DNA of 64,000 bases from an uncultured Collinsella sp. (GCA_958418185.1 CATZEP010000002.1:13217-77216), one strand, 5' to 3'. Counted from the stretch's first letter, positions 8,807 through 17,279 are shown. Notes: generated by a model from the letters alone, not told the origin. Program-made: numbers and translations.

Positions 8807-9465
8807 CACTCGTCGCCTCCGCTCTTTTTGCCGCGCACCGTGGCGGGAATCGTCAAACTGACCGTCCCCTTACCCGAGGCCCCCAGCAATTCCTTAACGT
8901 CTTCGGGGTCGGCCGCCAGCGTCACCCATTCGATCTTGCCTTCACGCGTGGCGCCGGCATCTTCGCTGGTATCGATTACGCGCGCGCCGCACAGCCGATC
9001 GGTTACGCCGTCCTTTTGCACGTACACGTCCACGTAGCTGCCCACGCCCGTGGCGCCCCCGACCGAATGCTCGGCATCGACCGCCACCGAAACGGCGACC
9101 TTGCCTTTGGGCACCTCGAGCGTGTGGGTTTCGGCCTTGGTGTAGACATCGCAAATCACGGCATTTTTAGGGATGCGCGAGGTCGTCACGTCGCCGCGCA
9201 CCTGGCGCAGCTCGGTCGCCGCATCGCGCGGCAGCAGGCTCGCCAGCCATTCCTGGGTTATGACATTGGTCTCGTCGAGGGTCTCGCCCGCATCGATATC
9301 ACGCGCCGCGACGCACACCTCGACGCGATCGCCGCCATACTTGGCCAGCGTCTCGGCCTGGACCTGCTCAGCCTGCGAGCGAATCGACGATGCGTAGACC
9401 ATGCAGAGCAGCGCGGCGAGCACACCCGCGATTAGACTGATGGCGATGCGCTTGCTCTTGTTCAC
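8806..9465 (-). CDS. cpaB: CpaB/RcpC-like pilus assembly protein (SAF domain)
   Basis: The start is GTG 9465 with GAGAGGAG 5-6 bp upstream; an in-frame TTG at 9480 lies before that ribosome binding site and is unlikely. The 219 residues comprise a membrane helix (IAISLIAGVLAALLCMVY), then a SAF domain (VCVAARDIDAGETLDETNV, about 50-70) and a second domain containing DVYVQKDG. CpaB/RcpC proteins sit outside the membrane and help assemble the pilus channel. It is the first gene of the Tad operon. No secretin (rcpA/cpaC) follows, as expected for a single-membrane cell. Confidence 0.85.
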   Translation of the reverse strand: MNKSKRIAISLIAGVLAALLCMVYASSIRSQAEQVQAETLAKYGGDRVEVCVAARDIDAGETLDETNVITQEWLASLLPRDAATELRQVRGDVTTSRIPKNAVICDVYTKAETHTLEVPKGKVAVSVAVDAEHSVGGATGVGSYVDVYVQKDGVTDRLCGARVIDTSEDAGATREGKIEWVTLAADPEDVKELLGASGKGTVSLTIPATVRGKKSGGDE

Positions 9466-9481
9466 GGCCGCTCCTCTCAAG

Positions 9482-9509
9482 GTAGCACCGGGCGGATGCC
9501 CGTAGCACC
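9482..9509 (-). promoter_or_regulatory. Direct repeat upstream of cpaB, possible operator
   Basis: GTAGCACC occurs at 9482-9489 and again at 9502-9509, a 20-bp centre-to-centre spacing (about two helical turns), 17-44 bp upstream of the cpaB GTG. The segment between (GGGCGGATGCCC) is itself partly palindromic. A TTGACA on the minus strand lies further upstream (about 9564-9569) but no good -10 follows. A regulator site is inference. Confidence 0.3.
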
Positions 9510-9575
9510 ATTGTCCGAGCGGGCAAGCAGCAAAACGGTGCGATCGCGATCTTGGTTTTGAGTGTCAAACCAATT

Positions 9576-9627
9576 GCCGACCAAAAGCTGACCGGCCCGT
9601 CAAGCTCGTGGCAAGGTTTTGGTCAGC
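9576..9627. repeat. Recurrent intergenic palindromic motif, copy 1
   Basis: GACCAAAAGCTGACC (9579-9593) is followed by CGTCAAGCT..TGGCAAGGTT (9598-9617) and TTTTGGTCAGC, so the ends pair as an imperfect hairpin. The same 15-mer and the same companion motif recur at 43345-43391 with their order swapped. No gene covers this segment between the Tad operon and rsgA. Confidence 0.45.
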
Positions 9628-9665
9628 ACGTCGGCAAAACGCACGTTTAGGGGCGCATCGGCAAT

Positions 9666-9700
9666 AAAAAAGCCGCCTCCCGTACCGTTGGAAGACGGCT
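9666..9700 (-). terminator. Intrinsic terminator of rsgA
   Basis: Read on the minus strand, an 11-bp stem (AGCCGTCTTCC against GGGAGGCGGCT, two G-U pairs) is followed at once by TTTTTT, 17 bp past the rsgA stop. Confidence 0.85.
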
Positions 9701-9717
9701 GTCATAGGTAGATTCAA

Positions 9718-10902
9718 TTACAGATGGACATCGGGATCGAGCATCTGAGCACTCACACGCATGGATGACGCCAGGTTTTGGAACGTCTCCAGGCGCAGGC
9801 TGTCGATTTGCCCGGCATCCTCGGCCTCGCGAACGGCGCAGCCCGGTTCGTGGGTATGCGTGCAGTCGCCAAACCGGCACGCACGCGACGCCTCGACGAT
9901 CTCGGGAAACGCGCGTGCCAAGCCCCGCTCATGCCCCACGAGCGGCAGACTGCGCAGGCCCGGCGCGTCAGCAATAACGCCGGCTTCGCCCGGCAGCGCC
10001 ACCATCACGCGCGCGACCGTGGTGTGGCGACCCTGGTCATCGCGCTCACGTACGCCGCCGGTCGCCAACGTATCGTGACCCAGCAGCGCGTTGAGCAGCG
10101 TCGACTTGCCAGCACCCGATTCACCCAAGATCATGGCGCAGCTCCCGGCGGGCACGCAGGCGCGCACCTCGTCCAGGCCACGACCCTCGGCAGAGGACGT
10201 CACGATCACGCGCACGTCCGGACCCACCAAGCGGTGCACGCGGTCCAGATCGCGCTCGAGCTCATCGGCGTCGCAGCGGTCGGCCTTGGTGAGTACCACC
10301 ACCGGCTCGGCATCGCAGTCGAGTGCCAACACCAGCGAGCGCGCCACGCGGTCGAGCAGTACCTCGCCGGCGCCGAGCGCCTGCACGATCAGCACGCTAT
10401 CCACGTTGGAGCAAAGCACCTGACGCTCGCCGCGAGCGCGTCCGCGCCAGCGCTCAAAACTCGTGCGGCGTGGCAGCACGCACTCGATCACGCCCATGTC
10501 GTGCCCGGGCGCACGACGCACCGCCACGCGGTCGCCCACGGCGGGCAGCAGAACCTCGTCCTCGCCACGCGACTTGGCAAACCCCACGGCATGCTCGGCA
10601 CGAAAGGTGTCATCGGCAGTCGCCACCAGCGGAAACCCACGATCCAGGCGCACCACGGCACCAAGCTGCATCTGCTCGGGCTCCTCGGCCCGAGCACAAA
10701 AATCATCGAAGGCAGCCCGCTGAGCATCATCGACCGGCAGATCGTCGAACGCCGGAACATCCTGCAGCGCATCGAGTCCCGGCACGCTTGCCAGCAGCTC
10801 CTCGGCAGACGCGGGAGCTTCGGTCGCAAGCTTCCGACGACGATCGCGCTTAGCCCGCGCCCCCGTCGTCTTTTTCTTCGCCTTAGCCTTCGCCTTGCCC
10901 AC
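9718..10902 (-). CDS. rsgA: Ribosome small-subunit-dependent GTPase A
   Basis: RsgA (YjeQ) is a GTPase that assists late 30S maturation. The start is GTG 10902 with GGGAGGCGCTT upstream, giving 394 residues; the frame extends to 10971 without a better start. Order: a Lys/Arg/Ala-rich tail, an OB domain, then a circularly permuted GTPase with G4 (VLTKADRC), G5 (VTSSAEG), G1 (GESGAGKSTLLNAL) and G3 (DAPGL), and a C-terminal zinc site CRFGDCTHTHEPGC. All key residues are present. The basic N-terminal extension of about 35 residues is longer than in E. coli. Confidence 0.93.
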   Translation of the reverse strand: MGKAKAKAKKKTTGARAKRDRRRKLATEAPASAEELLASVPGLDALQDVPAFDDLPVDDAQRAAFDDFCARAEEPEQMQLGAVVRLDRGFPLVATADDTFRAEHAVGFAKSRGEDEVLLPAVGDRVAVRRAPGHDMGVIECVLPRRTSFERWRGRARGERQVLCSNVDSVLIVQALGAGEVLLDRVARSLVLALDCDAEPVVVLTKADRCDADELERDLDRVHRLVGPDVRVIVTSSAEGRGLDEVRACVPAGSCAMILGESGAGKSTLLNALLGHDTLATGGVRERDDQGRHTTVARVMVALPGEAGVIADAPGLRSLPLVGHERGLARAFPEIVEASRACRFGDCTHTHEPGCAVREAEDAGQIDSLRLETFQNLASSMRVSAQMLDPDVHL

Positions 10903-10950
10903 AAGCGCCTCCCAGCACCACAAATCACAACTGAGCAGGTATTTTACCCA

Positions 10951-10985
10951 TAAAAAGAGTCGGTCGAGCACTGCTCGACCGACTC
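10951..10985 (-). terminator. Intrinsic terminator of the P-type ATPase transcript
   Basis: GAGTCGGTCGAGCA at 10957-10970 is perfectly inverted at 10972-10985, and on the minus strand is followed by TTTTTA. It ends the ATPase transcript about 215 bp after its stop, before rsgA starts. Confidence 0.85.
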
Positions 10986-10990
10986 ACACA

Positions 10991-11170
10991 CTTTCCCTCA
11001 GCCAATGGTCCCGAGAGGCTATCCGAAGGCCCGCCCGCCGGGAGGGGTTTCCTAAGGGCACATCCCGCAGCGCGAAGCGCGAGGACGTGCCCGTGGAAAC
11101 CCCGCAGGCGGTCGGACCGGTGGGAAGGGTGGCCTTTCGACCTGTTCGCGCGAGGACCAGTGAGGGAGAA
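10991..11170. repeat. Large nested imperfect palindrome (structured RNA or MITE-like element)
   Basis: The whole 180-bp segment folds back on itself through successive stems in register: CCCTCA 10995-11000 with TGAGGG 11161-11166; TGGTCC 11006-11011 with GGACCA 11154-11159; CGAAGGCC 11024-11031 with GGCCTTTCG 11131-11139; CCGCC 11035-11039 with GGCGG 11107-11111; GGGGTTTCC 11044-11052 with GGAAACCCC 11095-11103; GGGCAC 11056-11061 with GTGCCC 11087-11092; CGCG 11071-11074 with CGCG 11078-11081. It lies in the 3' untranslated region of the ATPase gene. No ORF in it is convincing. Confidence 0.7.
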
Positions 11171-11199
11171 AGGGCGTGGGGCGGGCCCGGACGAGAGCG

Positions 11200-13881
11200 T
11201 TACTCCTTCTCCACAGCGCGCATGATTGCCTTGTAGATCTCCATCAGCGGAATGATCAGGAAGGCAAGGCCCAGCGCGGCGATAACGCCCTTGAGCTCAA
11301 GCGTCACGGGGCCAAAGAACATCTCGGCAAGCGTCGGCTGCACGGTCACGATAACCGTCAGTACCAGCGCCAGCGCGGCAGATGCCCACAGCCACTTGTT
11401 CTGCTTCTTCATGCTAAACAGCGACGCACGACGGCTGCGCATATTGAAGCAGTGGAAGATCTCGACCATGTTGAGCGTGATGAAAGCCATCATCACGCCT
11501 TCCTCGTCGGCATTGCCGGCGATCATATCGGCGATGTGGATGTAGCCCATGTCAAAGTACACGCCCACAAAGAAGCTCGCCAGCACCAGCACGGTGATGA
11601 TCAGGCCCTGGACCACGCAGTCCAGGCCCATATTGCCGGCAAAGACACCATCCTTGGCGTTGCGCGGCTTGCGCTTCATGATGTCGCCCTCGGCATCCTC
11701 CATGCCCAGCGCGAGCGCGGGGAAGCAGTCGGTGACCAGGTTCACCCACAGCAGCTGCACCGGCTGGAAGATGGTAAAGCCGATGAGCGTGGCGATAAAC
11801 ACCGAGAACACCTCGGCAAGGTTGGCCGAAAGCAGGAACTGGATGACCTTGCGGATGTTGTCGTAGATGCGACGGCCCTCTTCGCAGGCGCCGATGATGG
11901 TGGCGAAGTTGTCGTCGGCGAGCACCATGTCGGCGACGTTCTTGGTGACGTCGGTGCCGGTGATGCCCATGCCAACGCCGATGTCGGCGCGCTTGATGGA
12001 CGGGGCATCGTTGACGCCGTCGCCCGTCATGGCCACGATCTGGTCGCGCGACTTCCAGGCCTCGACGATGCGGGTCTTGTGCTCGGGCTGGACGCGAGCG
12101 TACACGCCGTAGTCCTCGATGTGCGCGTCGAGCTCCTCGTCGCTCATGCGATCGAGGTCGGCACCGGTGATGGCATGGCTGCGATCGGTGACGATTCCCA
12201 GCTGCTTGGCAATGGCCACGGCGGTGTCGATATGGTCGCCCGTGATCATGACGGTGCGAATACCGGCATCGTGGGCCTCGCGGATGGCGTCGGCGACCTC
12301 GGGGCGGACAGGGTCGATCATGCCGGACAGGCCGCAGAAGACCAGGTCGTGCTCGAGCGCAGCGGGGCTGCAGTCGCTCGGGACATCGGTGTAGGTACGG
12401 CTTGCCAACGCCAGCACGCGCAGGGCCTCGTCGGCCATGGCCTTGTTGGCGGCCACGAGCTCGGCGCGACGCTCCTCGGTCAGGGGGACGACCTTATCGC
12501 CCTCGTAGATGTGGGTGCACAGGCCGATCACCACGTCGGGCGCGCCCTTGGTGTACTGCTCGTACTCGCCGTCCAGGGTCTCGACGACCACGGACATCAT
12601 CTTGCGGCCCGAGTCGAACGGGGCCTCGCCCACGCGCGGGTGCTCGGCAGTCAGGCCAGTGAGACCAGCCTTGCCGGCATCGTTGACGAGCGCGCACTCA
12701 GTCGGCTCGCCCACGGCCTCGCCCAGTTCCTCGTCCCACTGGGCATCGGAGCACAGGGCCATACCGGCTAGGAACTTCTCCTTAGGCGCGGCGAGCTCGT
12801 GCTTGACGACGGTCATCTTGTTTTGGGTAAGGGTGCCGGTCTTGTCGGAGCAGATGGTCTGTGTGCAGCCGAGGGTCTCGACGGCAGAGAGCTTGCGGAT
12901 AATCGCCTGGCGCTTGGCCATCTTGGTCACGCCAAGCGACAGCACGATGGTCACGACGGCGACCAGGCCCTCGGGGATGGCAGCAACGGCGAGCGAGACG
13001 GCGACCATAAAGGTGTCGAGCAAGGCAGTCGGGTCGGTAAGGACGTTGCCCACACCGTGGCGGAGGATATCAACGCCAAAGATCACGACGCAGATGATAA
13101 TCACCATGATGGTGAGGATGCGGCTGAGCTCGGCAAGCTTCACCTGCAGCGGCGTGAGCTCTTCCTTGGCCTCGGCCAGGGCGCCGGCGATCTTGCCCAT
13201 CTCGGTATCCATGCCGGTACCGACCACGACGGCGCGGCCGCGGCCGTACACCACGGTAGAGCCCATGTAGCACATGTTCTTGCGGTCGCCGAGCGGCACG
13301 TCATCGGTGCCCGCGGCAAGCTCGATCACGTTGGCGTGCTTCTCTACGGGCACGGACTCGCCGGTGAGTGCGGCCTCTTCGATCTTCATCGTGGCGCTCT
13401 CGAGCACGCGGCAGTCGGCCGGGACGGAGTCGCCCGCCTCGAGCATGATCACGTCACCGGGCACGAGCTCGGCGCTCGGCAGGTGCACGAGCTTGCCGTC
13501 GCGCAGCACCTTGGACTGCGCCGCGCTCATCTCCTGCAGGGCTTCGAGGGCCTCCTCGCTCTTGGCTTCCTGGACCACGCCCAGCACCGAGTTGACGATA
13601 ACGACGAACATGATAATGACGACATCGGCAAAGTCGGGCTCGCCCTTGACCAGGCCCGTGAGCGCGCTGATAACCGCGGCTGCGATCAGCATGATGACCA
13701 TGGGATCTGCCATCTGCTCAAAGAAGCGCTTCCACAGCGGCGTCTTCTCGGCTTCCTCGAGCTTGTTAGGGCCTGTCTTAGCGAGGCGCGACGACGCCTC
13801 GTCGTCGCTCAGGCCGAGGTTCTCATCGACACCTTGGTCGCTGAGCACCTCCGCCGCGGCGGACAGGTATTCCTTTTGCAT
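11200..13881 (-). CDS. Cation-translocating P-type ATPase (Ca2+-ATPase-like, P2 type)
   Basis: This 893-residue pump exports a cation, probably Ca2+, using ATP. ATG 13881 is preceded by AGGAGGGGACTCTAT. Residues 1-80 form the cation ATPase N-domain; TGES is at 173-176, PEGL at 303-306 in the M4 ion-binding helix, the phosphorylated Asp in DKTGTLT at 346, the nucleotide-binding KGAP near 445, TGDH near 547 and TGDGVNDAP at 619-627. The C-terminal region has six hydrophobic segments. Length and motifs fit PacL/PMR1-like P2A/P2B pumps. It is monocistronic, with its own terminator and a structured leader. Substrate is inferred from family. Confidence 0.9.
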   Translation of the reverse strand: MQKEYLSAAAEVLSDQGVDENLGLSDDEASSRLAKTGPNKLEEAEKTPLWKRFFEQMADPMVIMLIAAAVISALTGLVKGEPDFADVVIIMFVVIVNSVLGVVQEAKSEEALEALQEMSAAQSKVLRDGKLVHLPSAELVPGDVIMLEAGDSVPADCRVLESATMKIEEAALTGESVPVEKHANVIELAAGTDDVPLGDRKNMCYMGSTVVYGRGRAVVVGTGMDTEMGKIAGALAEAKEELTPLQVKLAELSRILTIMVIIICVVIFGVDILRHGVGNVLTDPTALLDTFMVAVSLAVAAIPEGLVAVVTIVLSLGVTKMAKRQAIIRKLSAVETLGCTQTICSDKTGTLTQNKMTVVKHELAAPKEKFLAGMALCSDAQWDEELGEAVGEPTECALVNDAGKAGLTGLTAEHPRVGEAPFDSGRKMMSVVVETLDGEYEQYTKGAPDVVIGLCTHIYEGDKVVPLTEERRAELVAANKAMADEALRVLALASRTYTDVPSDCSPAALEHDLVFCGLSGMIDPVRPEVADAIREAHDAGIRTVMITGDHIDTAVAIAKQLGIVTDRSHAITGADLDRMSDEELDAHIEDYGVYARVQPEHKTRIVEAWKSRDQIVAMTGDGVNDAPSIKRADIGVGMGITGTDVTKNVADMVLADDNFATIIGACEEGRRIYDNIRKVIQFLLSANLAEVFSVFIATLIGFTIFQPVQLLWVNLVTDCFPALALGMEDAEGDIMKRKPRNAKDGVFAGNMGLDCVVQGLIITVLVLASFFVGVYFDMGYIHIADMIAGNADEEGVMMAFITLNMVEIFHCFNMRSRRASLFSMKKQNKWLWASAALALVLTVIVTVQPTLAEMFFGPVTLELKGVIAALGLAFLIIPLMEIYKAIMRAVEKE

Positions 13882-13905
13882 ATAGAGTCCCCTCCTGGGA
13901 TTCGG

Positions 13906-13983
13906 GCCACTCAGCAGATTGATGCCCGATCATAATTCCCAGGAGAAGGGCAAGGGCTCATCAAGGCTGCCGTGCTGAGCGGC
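13906..13983 (-). promoter_or_regulatory. Candidate structured 5' leader of the P-type ATPase
   Basis: In the minus-strand leader, GCCGCTCAGCA (around 13983-13973) can pair either locally with the adjoining CGGC or, over longer range, with TGCTGAGTGGC (around 13916-13906). GGGAATT..GGGC next to it can pair with GCCCGAATCCC close to the ribosome binding site. Mutually exclusive pairings that can reach the ribosome binding site suggest an RNA switch. I do not recognise it as a known riboswitch class; it lacks clear M-box or yybP-ykoY consensus. Confidence 0.35.
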
Positions 13984-14253
13984 AGTTGATAGTGGAGCTA
14001 TGGTACCCCAAAGCAACGCGTCTAGCCAAAACAATTCATTTGGAAATATGGTCCATAAGCAACGGTGCAGACCGTGTGATGCTCAATACTGATAAAACGT
14101 TTTTTCTTCGGCGCATCATCAAATTGAAATATCGCCCAGATAGCAGCGGTTAGAACGGTTGGTAAAGTTTTTGCATATACCGTTTTTCCGCAAAAAATGA
14201 ACTTCTAATTCGGCATACGGTCGATTTTTGGGGGTATTCGGTCGTCATTTCGT

Positions 14254-14259
14254 TATAAT
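14254..14259 (+). promoter_or_regulatory. Probable -10 box of the pyk promoter
   Basis: TATAAT lies 64 bp upstream of the pyk start in an AT-rich stretch. No convincing -35 sits at 16-18 bp; the best match (TTGGGG) is 20 bp away. Confidence 0.35.
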
Positions 14260-14322
14260 CATCTCAGTTTTATTTCTTATGGTTTATCTATCAGCGCAAG
14301 ACGATGTCAGATGGAGGTCTGA

Positions 14323-15783
14323 ATGTACAAGCGCACTAAGATTGTATGCACCATGGGTCCCGCCTGCGATAGCGACGAGACCATCCGCGAGATGATCAAG
14401 GCGGGCATGAACGTCGCCCGTTTTAACTTCTCGCACGGATCCTACGACGAGCACCACGGTCGCATCGAGCGCGTCCGTCGTATTTCCAAGGAACTCGGTC
14501 TGCCCGTCGGCATCCTGCTCGACACCAAGGGCCCCGAGGTCCGCACCGGCCTTCTGGTCGACGGCAAGAAGGTTGCCGTCAAGACCGGCGATAAGATCGT
14601 CGTCACCGCTCAGCCCACGTCCGAGGATTTCCACGGCACCGCTGAGCACATCTCCCTCGACTACCTGGCTCTGCCCTCCGAGGTCGAGAAGGGCTCCCTC
14701 ATCCTGATCGATGACGGCCTGGTTGCCCTCGAGGTCGAGTCCGTCGACGGCCAGGACATGACCTGCGTCGTCAAGAACGACGGCCTGATCGGCGAGCGCA
14801 AGGGCGTCAACATGCCCAACGTCAACATCTCGCTGCCCGCCATCACCGAGCGCGATCGTCAGGACATCCTCTTTGGCCTGACCGAGAACATCGACTACAT
14901 CGCCGCTTCCTTCATCCGTGACGGCGAGTCCGTCCGCGGCATCCGCAAGCTTTGCCGCGAGAACGGTGGCGAGCACGTCACGATCTTCCCGAAGATCGAG
15001 TGCGCCTTGGGCGTCGAGAACTTCGACGAGATCCTCGAGGCTTCCGACGGCATCATGGTTGCCCGTGGCGACCTGGGCATCGAGATCAAGCCCGAGCTCG
15101 TTCCCCACATCCAGAAGGAGATCATCGCCAAGTGCAACGCGGCCTACAAGCCCGTTATCACCGCTACGCAGATGCTCGACTCCATGCAGCAGAACCCGCG
15201 CCCGACGCGCGCCGAGGTTGCCGACGTTGCTAACGCCATTTACGACGGCACCGATGCCGTCATGCTGTCCGGCGAGTCCGCTGCCGGTAAGTACCCGGTC
15301 GAGGCCGTCAAGATGCAGGCCAGCATCGCTCTCGAGACCGAGAAGTACCTCCCGGCTCACGCTCCGCTCGAGGTTCCGGCTGACGCTCACGGCACCCGCG
15401 TCGTCAACAACGTTGTGGGTATGTCCGCTGTGAACATGGCCACCACCGTTGGCGCCAAGTGCATCACCGTGCCGACGACCACCGGTCGTACCGCTCGCCT
15501 GATCTCACACTTCCGTCCCAACATGCCGATCTGCGCGTTCTCCCGCCACGAGTGGGCCGTACAGCAGATGATCATGTACTGGGGCGTTATCCCGCACCAG
15601 GCCGAGATTACCCAGGGCACCGTCAACGGCACGATCGTCAAGGCGATCGAGACTGCTAAGGAGCTCGGCTACGTCGAGGCCGGCGACCTGACCGTCGCCA
15701 CCGCCGGCGATCCCCGCATGAGCGTTCAGCTCGAGGACAAGGTCTCCTCGACCAACGTCGCTTACGTCGCTCAGGTGCGCTAA
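14323..15783 (+). CDS. pyk: Pyruvate kinase
   Basis: It converts phosphoenolpyruvate and ADP to pyruvate and ATP, the last ATP step of glycolysis. The 486-residue protein starts at ATG 14323 behind GGAGGTCTGA. Signature parts: TKIVCTMGPA at the N-terminus, ARFNFSHG around residue 33, the active-site region IFPKIECALGVENF with its Lys near 222, and MVARGDLGIEI near 247. The C-terminal regulatory domain is present (TTTGRTARLISHFRP). There is no extra PEP-utiliser domain. It is monocistronic, with a strong terminator, and has codon use typical of highly expressed genes (many GTC, ACC, AAG). Confidence 0.97.
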   Translation: MYKRTKIVCTMGPACDSDETIREMIKAGMNVARFNFSHGSYDEHHGRIERVRRISKELGLPVGILLDTKGPEVRTGLLVDGKKVAVKTGDKIVVTAQPTSEDFHGTAEHISLDYLALPSEVEKGSLILIDDGLVALEVESVDGQDMTCVVKNDGLIGERKGVNMPNVNISLPAITERDRQDILFGLTENIDYIAASFIRDGESVRGIRKLCRENGGEHVTIFPKIECALGVENFDEILEASDGIMVARGDLGIEIKPELVPHIQKEIIAKCNAAYKPVITATQMLDSMQQNPRPTRAEVADVANAIYDGTDAVMLSGESAAGKYPVEAVKMQASIALETEKYLPAHAPLEVPADAHGTRVVNNVVGMSAVNMATTVGAKCITVPTTTGRTARLISHFRPNMPICAFSRHEWAVQQMIMYWGVIPHQAEITQGTVNGTIVKAIETAKELGYVEAGDLTVATAGDPRMSVQLEDKVSSTNVAYVAQVR

Positions 15784-15814
15784 ATCGTACTTGCAAGCAC
15801 ACTTGCATTGCAAA

Positions 15815-15848
15815 GGGCCCGGAAGGCATTGCCTTCCGGGCCCTTTTT
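15815..15848 (+). terminator. Intrinsic terminator of pyk
   Basis: A 13-bp perfect stem, GGGCCCGGAAGGC/GCCTTCCGGGCCC, with loop ATT is followed by TTTTT, 31 bp after the pyk stop. Confidence 0.93.
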
Positions 15849-16026
15849 CTGTGCCAATGCCGGCGCACAGCAAAACACACACTCATTTCTTTACCAAAAG
15901 CGCGAAATCCACCCTTCGAGGCCCAATGAATAAAGTCCCAAGCGCTAAAAGTGTTCGCCCGGTGGCAAACCCACACCTTAACCGACGCTGCTAAATCGTT
16001 TTAGCAAGAGCCAGATCGACCTGGTT

Positions 16027-16154
16027 TTCGGAAGTATGCGGCAAATTCTGAGACCACCGAGCACACCTCGTTTTTTCGCAACAAAATGCCTGATAAACTA
16101 GCCTCAAAAGCCAGGTCTGCTCACAGGGTTCAGATTTTGCCGCATACTTCCGAA
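16027..16154. repeat. 19-bp inverted repeat pair upstream of the AbiEi/DUF559-like gene
   Basis: TTCGGAAGTATGCGGCAAA at 16027-16045 is exactly inverted at 16136-16154. The similarity continues inward for about 6 bp (TCTGA), then 80 bp of spacer containing GTTTTTTCGC. The right arm ends about 50 bp before the ribosome binding site of the next gene, so it may be a regulatory site or the termini of a small element. Confidence 0.6.
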
Positions 16155-16205
16155 TTGACGCTGGCATCGCACGGTCCAAAAGCACATTTCGACCAGGAGG
16201 ACGTC

Positions 16206-17279
16206 ATGGACCTGACGCTATGCGGTCAATCCGCTTTTTACTATCACCGTATTCCGCCGCAGGTATTAGGCCTTTACCCCGCCATTAGCCTTGGCAATAT
16301 GGATCGCAGATGTTGCGGCCTCGGAAGTCATGCAGTTGTTAAAGACCTGCTTCACGCACCGCTTCACAGGCTAGTATTCACTCGGGCACAATCCGGGTCG
16401 CGAAGCCTGTTTAAATCGCACCTCCTGACCCAAGAGCCGCCTCCTGGGTCGTTTAGGCAGACTGAGCATGGGTTTGATGTCACTTCACCGGAGTTTACGC
16501 TGCTCAGCCTTGCCACGCAGGTCTCACGCAGCCAGTTACTCATGGCTTGCTACGAGATGTGCGGCTCCTTTGCAGTGTTTAAGCCCTGCGAGCGAACGCA
16601 ACAACAACTCGATGAAGCTATTTCGCTTAAGCTCATTCCACCCAACTGCGACTGGGAGCGAGTTAACGACACCAAGGGAAATGACACCAACTTGTGGAAG
16701 CGCGCACCGCTTCTTGCCGCAGCGGATATCGCCGCGTTCGCCAAGCAGGCCGCAGGCCTGCGCGGTGTTAAGCAGCTCCGCTGGGCCGCCGAACGCATGA
16801 CAGGACAGACCGCCTCGCCCTTCGAAGTCCAGACGTCAATTCTCATCTCGCTCCCCCGCGATGAGGGCGGTCTGGGCATCGACATCACCAATAACGCGCG
16901 CATCCCGCTCAGCGAAGCCGCGCGTTCGCTGTATGACAAAACCTGCTGCTACGCCGATATCCTCATCGAAAGCGCCACCGACAGCATGGGCGTCATCCTT
17001 GAATGCCAAGGCCGCTCCGCCCACGACAGCGAAGCCGCGAGCCTCTCCGATGCCGAGCGCGCCACCGCACTCACAAGCATGGGCTACGATGTCATCCAAA
17101 TTACCTATGACCAGATCAAGGAGAAGAAGAGCTTCAACCACATAGCCGAGCTCATCCATAAAAAGGCTGGGCTTCCCTACACCCCAAAGACTAAACAGGA
17201 GTGCACTGCCGAAGATGCCCTGCGGCAAGAGCTACTTGTCGATTGGGTTGAGCTATTCACTGCCGGGCCGGCCAGCTAG
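16206..17279 (+). CDS. AbiEi/DUF559-like protein, paralogue 1
   Basis: ATG 16206 follows CCAGGAGGACGTC; 357 residues. The N-terminal half contains HRLVFTRAQ, PPPGSF and VTSPEFTLLSLA (near residue 100), resembling the AbiEi-type antitoxin core where VxSPExxLxxLA recurs. The C-terminal part (about 240-340) has ILIESAT, VILECQGRSAHD, DAERATALTSMGYDVIQIT, the pattern of DUF559/Vsr-like endonuclease-fold domains (acidic-x-His, D..R...L...GY). A paralogue lies at 42118-43221. No toxin partner is adjacent. Whether it cuts DNA or regulates is unknown; the family assignment is from motifs only. It converges on and overlaps the next gene by 4 bp. Confidence 0.6.
   Translation: MDLTLCGQSAFYYHRIPPQVLGLYPAISLGNMDRRCCGLGSHAVVKDLLHAPLHRLVFTRAQSGSRSLFKSHLLTQEPPPGSFRQTEHGFDVTSPEFTLLSLATQVSRSQLLMACYEMCGSFAVFKPCERTQQQLDEAISLKLIPPNCDWERVNDTKGNDTNLWKRAPLLAAADIAAFAKQAAGLRGVKQLRWAAERMTGQTASPFEVQTSILISLPRDEGGLGIDITNNARIPLSEAARSLYDKTCCYADILIESATDSMGVILECQGRSAHDSEAASLSDAERATALTSMGYDVIQITYDQIKEKKSFNHIAELIHKKAGLPYTPKTKQECTAEDALRQELLVDWVELFTAGPAS

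Larger units (their letters stand above)
13882..14322. other. Divergent intergenic region between P-ATPase and pyk
   Basis: This 441-bp gap has no plausible gene. The ATPase-proximal part carries the alternative pairing described separately (13906-13983). The middle (14030-14220) is AT-rich, with runs such as GTTTTTTCTT and TTTTTGCATATACC that could hold the ATPase promoter. The pyk-proximal part carries a TATAAT box. Confidence 0.5.
15784..16205. other. Intergenic region between pyk and the AbiEi/DUF559-like gene
   Basis: This 422-bp gap contains the pyk terminator at its start and a 19-bp inverted repeat (16027-16154) near its end. Nothing else is evident between 15849 and 16020. Confidence 0.5.

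Noticed and set aside
11176..12771. 531-residue plus-strand open frame opposite the P-type ATPase
   Set aside because: Antisense to conserved catalytic blocks of the ATPase and without any family resemblance.
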